Shown here one piece after another: positions 62,501 to 64,000 of a stretch of DNA of 64,000 nucleotides. The stretch spans positions 1,379,001-1,443,000 of the forward strand of contig NC_087392.1 in assembly GCF_963675165.1 (NCBI RefSeq). The letters run 5' to 3'. Position 1 is the first letter of the stretch; each line of letters begins with the position of its first letter. Both the position numbers and the translations under genes were made by a program. The notes under the pieces were generated by a model. It saw only the letters and a list, made by a program, of their open reading frames with translations, ran no database searches and had not been told where the DNA came from. Source of the DNA: Halichondria panicea. Lineage: Eukaryota; Porifera; Demospongiae; Suberitida; Halichondriidae.

Positions 62501-64000
62501 TATAGGCCTACAGTCACTGACAATACTATCGAAGAGTCATGACTAGCCTCTGTTTGCCCTCAGGCCAACTCCAGGCAGCACTGGAGAGACGACGATCATT
62601 CGGTCGTGGACGTACCCTGGCAGTAGACGAGGAGGTGGCCCAGGGGGGAAGGAAAGAAAAGGGGCGTGGTGGGATGGGTGCCGTCGCTGATTTTATGAGG
62701 CGAAGCTTCAAGAAAACAAAGAGCAGGGACGAGCCAAAATATGAGGAGAAAATTGTTGAGAATACAAAAATTGATGAGATTTCTTCAACAACAAAACCGC
62801 CAGAAGAGGTTAGTTGTGATTAATTACTGCTGCAACACATAACATGAATTAAAAAAGTGTTAAGCTTTGTTCGTTCCTTATATGGAAAATGTTTCACTAC
62901 AAAAATGTATCTACATGTACATGTATATAACAGAACCACAGTGTGTTTATTCCATATAAGGAACGTGCAATGCTCAATGCTTTTAGTGATGTATTACAGA
63001 GATTCTTTGCAAACTCCAATACAGGCTCACCAAGTAGTAGTGTCTGTTTGCTTAGGTTAGTTCACATCCCTAGTTTCTGGCTTAATGCTGCTAGCCCTCC
63101 TCCTTATAGCTAGCTTAGTCTGATCATAATACTAAATAGTGCACAGCACATAATGAATTGCAATTGTTCTGTAGGTGGTACCAAAACCTGTTACACCACC
63201 AGCACCGTCAAGGTCTCCTCGCAAACGTCTGGACAGTAAGGCTAGACGAGCCCCTCCCCCTCCCCCTACAGCAACTACGCCCACTACACAGGCTCCACCC
63301 ACTTCTACACAGTCTGAACCGTTGAAAGAAGAACCATTAAAAGAAGAGCCGTCCCCTACCAAAGCCAAAGATACTAAGCCACCAACACCTACGCCACAAA
63401 TACGCAAGACCAGCACGGCCGCGGAAGCGGTGAAAACAACTCGCTCATTCTCTACTGCTCAGCCTAACTCCACCCAACCCATGATCCGTCCACGTAAACG
63501 ACTCACAACAACTGCAGGGGGCACACAGAGAAGACAGCCACCACCACCTCCACCAAGTGCGGCCAAAGTTGCCACACCTCCTGTTACACCCTCTCATCAA
63601 GCCACATCCTCAGATACAACAATGATTGCCAGCAGCACTAGTGCAGAGGAAGTCAAGGCACCTGCTAGTGAAACGAAACAAGTAAAGATCCCACCTGTTC
63701 CACCGAGATCCTCGCTACGTCCAAGAGTTCAACGCGTCAAGCGACCAATCAGTCGAATGATCCCCCCACCTCCAAACATTCCTCTCCCTCCCCCTCCAAT
63801 AAGAAAGGCATCCAAAATTGAGGAAACAATTCCGGCTATCAACAATTCAGAGAAGAGAAAGTCAATAGACAAACCATCAGTGGCACCAAAACCAGCTCAC
63901 TTGCGCAGATACAGCACCCCGACATCACCTACAGTTGCTCAAACGAATACAGAGCCTCTGAAATCACCTAAACCAAAACCACCCCCTCCAATGAGAACTA
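56519..64000 (+). CDS. Transmembrane protein with extracellular Cu-only-SOD repeats and three cytoplasmic SH3 domains (3'-partial)
   Basis: Thirteen exons with consistent phases; the last is open at the window end, at least 1608 aa. Exons: 56519-56696, 56908-58551, 58681-58864, 59174-59499, 59576-59755, 60029-60235, 60339-60600, 60736-60898, 60958-61216, 61514-61689, 61907-62081, 62564-62808, 63175 onward. Domains: signal peptide 1-25; SOD-like repeat 1 with WHVH (H72, H74), GGHYDP (H95), CEIGDLSGK, RSIVVH (H163) and RLVCAN; repeat 2 with WHVH, GPHYNP, IVIH, RIACAN; repeat 3 with YHVH, LGHWNP, VVIH, RVACAN. Then a degenerate fourth SOD-like unit split by a Ser/Thr/Pro linker with SRRRRAV and RTRRQ. 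One membrane helix at about 780-803 is followed by CCCYCK. SH3-1 about 838-900 (ALHNY, GGWWKGK, WFPRTYV), SH3-2 about 1058-1112 (GGWWKGV, WFPQSYV), SH3-3 about 1137-1193 (NGWWYGA, WFPGSFV); basic linkers; proline-rich tail from 1334. Copper ligands kept, zinc ligands mostly missing, as in copper-only SOD repeat proteins. Adhesion or receptor role is inference. Confidence 0.88.
62243..62475. repeat. Dispersed inverted-arm repeat, copy 2
   Basis: Starts ACAGCCATAACTTTA, with the left arm TGAAAGCTTAGAAAGAGACC continuing TTTCAAA and the right arm its inverse (TTTGAAAGGTCTCTTTCCAA plus GCTTTTTCAG), then AAAATAAAATTGAAATA. Same block order as 29104-29232 but with a longer centre. In an intron of the SOD-SH3 gene. 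Confidence 0.72.
62872..62965. repeat. Inverted repeat with 16-bp arms
   Basis: CGTTCCTTATATGGAA at 62872-62887 and its perfect inverse at 62950-62965, in an intron of the SOD-SH3 gene. Possibly a small foldback element. Confidence 0.7.

Overview
This is a gene-dense stretch of an animal nuclear genome. Every long gene has GT-AG introns, many of them under 300 bp, and there are many (TG)n microsatellites. The products are typical metazoan proteins: Kruppel-like factors, BBS7, phosphorylase kinase beta, neurochondrin, TMBIM4, ISWI, a type-9-like adenylyl cyclase and ribosomal protein eS1. Very short intergenic spacers, a divergent gene set and an unusual transmembrane SOD/SH3 protein suggest an early-branching, compact invertebrate genome. 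A sponge is my best guess, but the species is inferred, not shown.

Layout. 1-6.2 kb: no confident gene. 6.2-9.0 kb: two convergent KLF-type zinc-finger genes. 9.4-14.1 kb: an unrecognised five-exon gene (+). 14.9-19.6 kb: BBS7 (-), with an RFX-type X-box just upstream, head-to-head with an acidic-repeat PH-domain gene (20.9-22.7 kb, +). 23.1-31.9 kb: phosphorylase kinase beta (-). 32.2-40.4 kb: neurochondrin (-), whose 5.5-kb intron encloses three intronless paralogous type II membrane proteins that look like glycosyltransferases. 40.6-41.7 kb: TMBIM4 (+). 42.2-48.6 kb: ISWI ATPase (+). 48.8-52.8 kb: AC9-like adenylyl cyclase (+). 53.3-55.0 kb: RPS3A (-), with a probable intronic C/D snoRNA. 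56.5-64.0 kb: a large (+) gene running off the window.

The most unusual item is that last gene. It encodes a signal peptide, three copper-only-SOD-like domains with intact copper ligands, a fourth degenerate SOD-like domain interrupted by a Ser/Thr/Pro linker with furin-like sites, one transmembrane helix, three SH3 domains and a long proline-rich tail. This is the layout of a receptor or adhesion protein that could couple extracellular redox chemistry to SH3 signalling. I reconstructed twelve complete exons with consistent phases.

Other structure: a four-copy TIR element family with 9-bp target duplications; tandem duplications lying on splice sites in three separate genes; a near-perfect 89-bp hairpin in a neurochondrin intron; and a second dispersed inverted-arm repeat. 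Functions are inferred from similarity recalled by eye; no database search was run.
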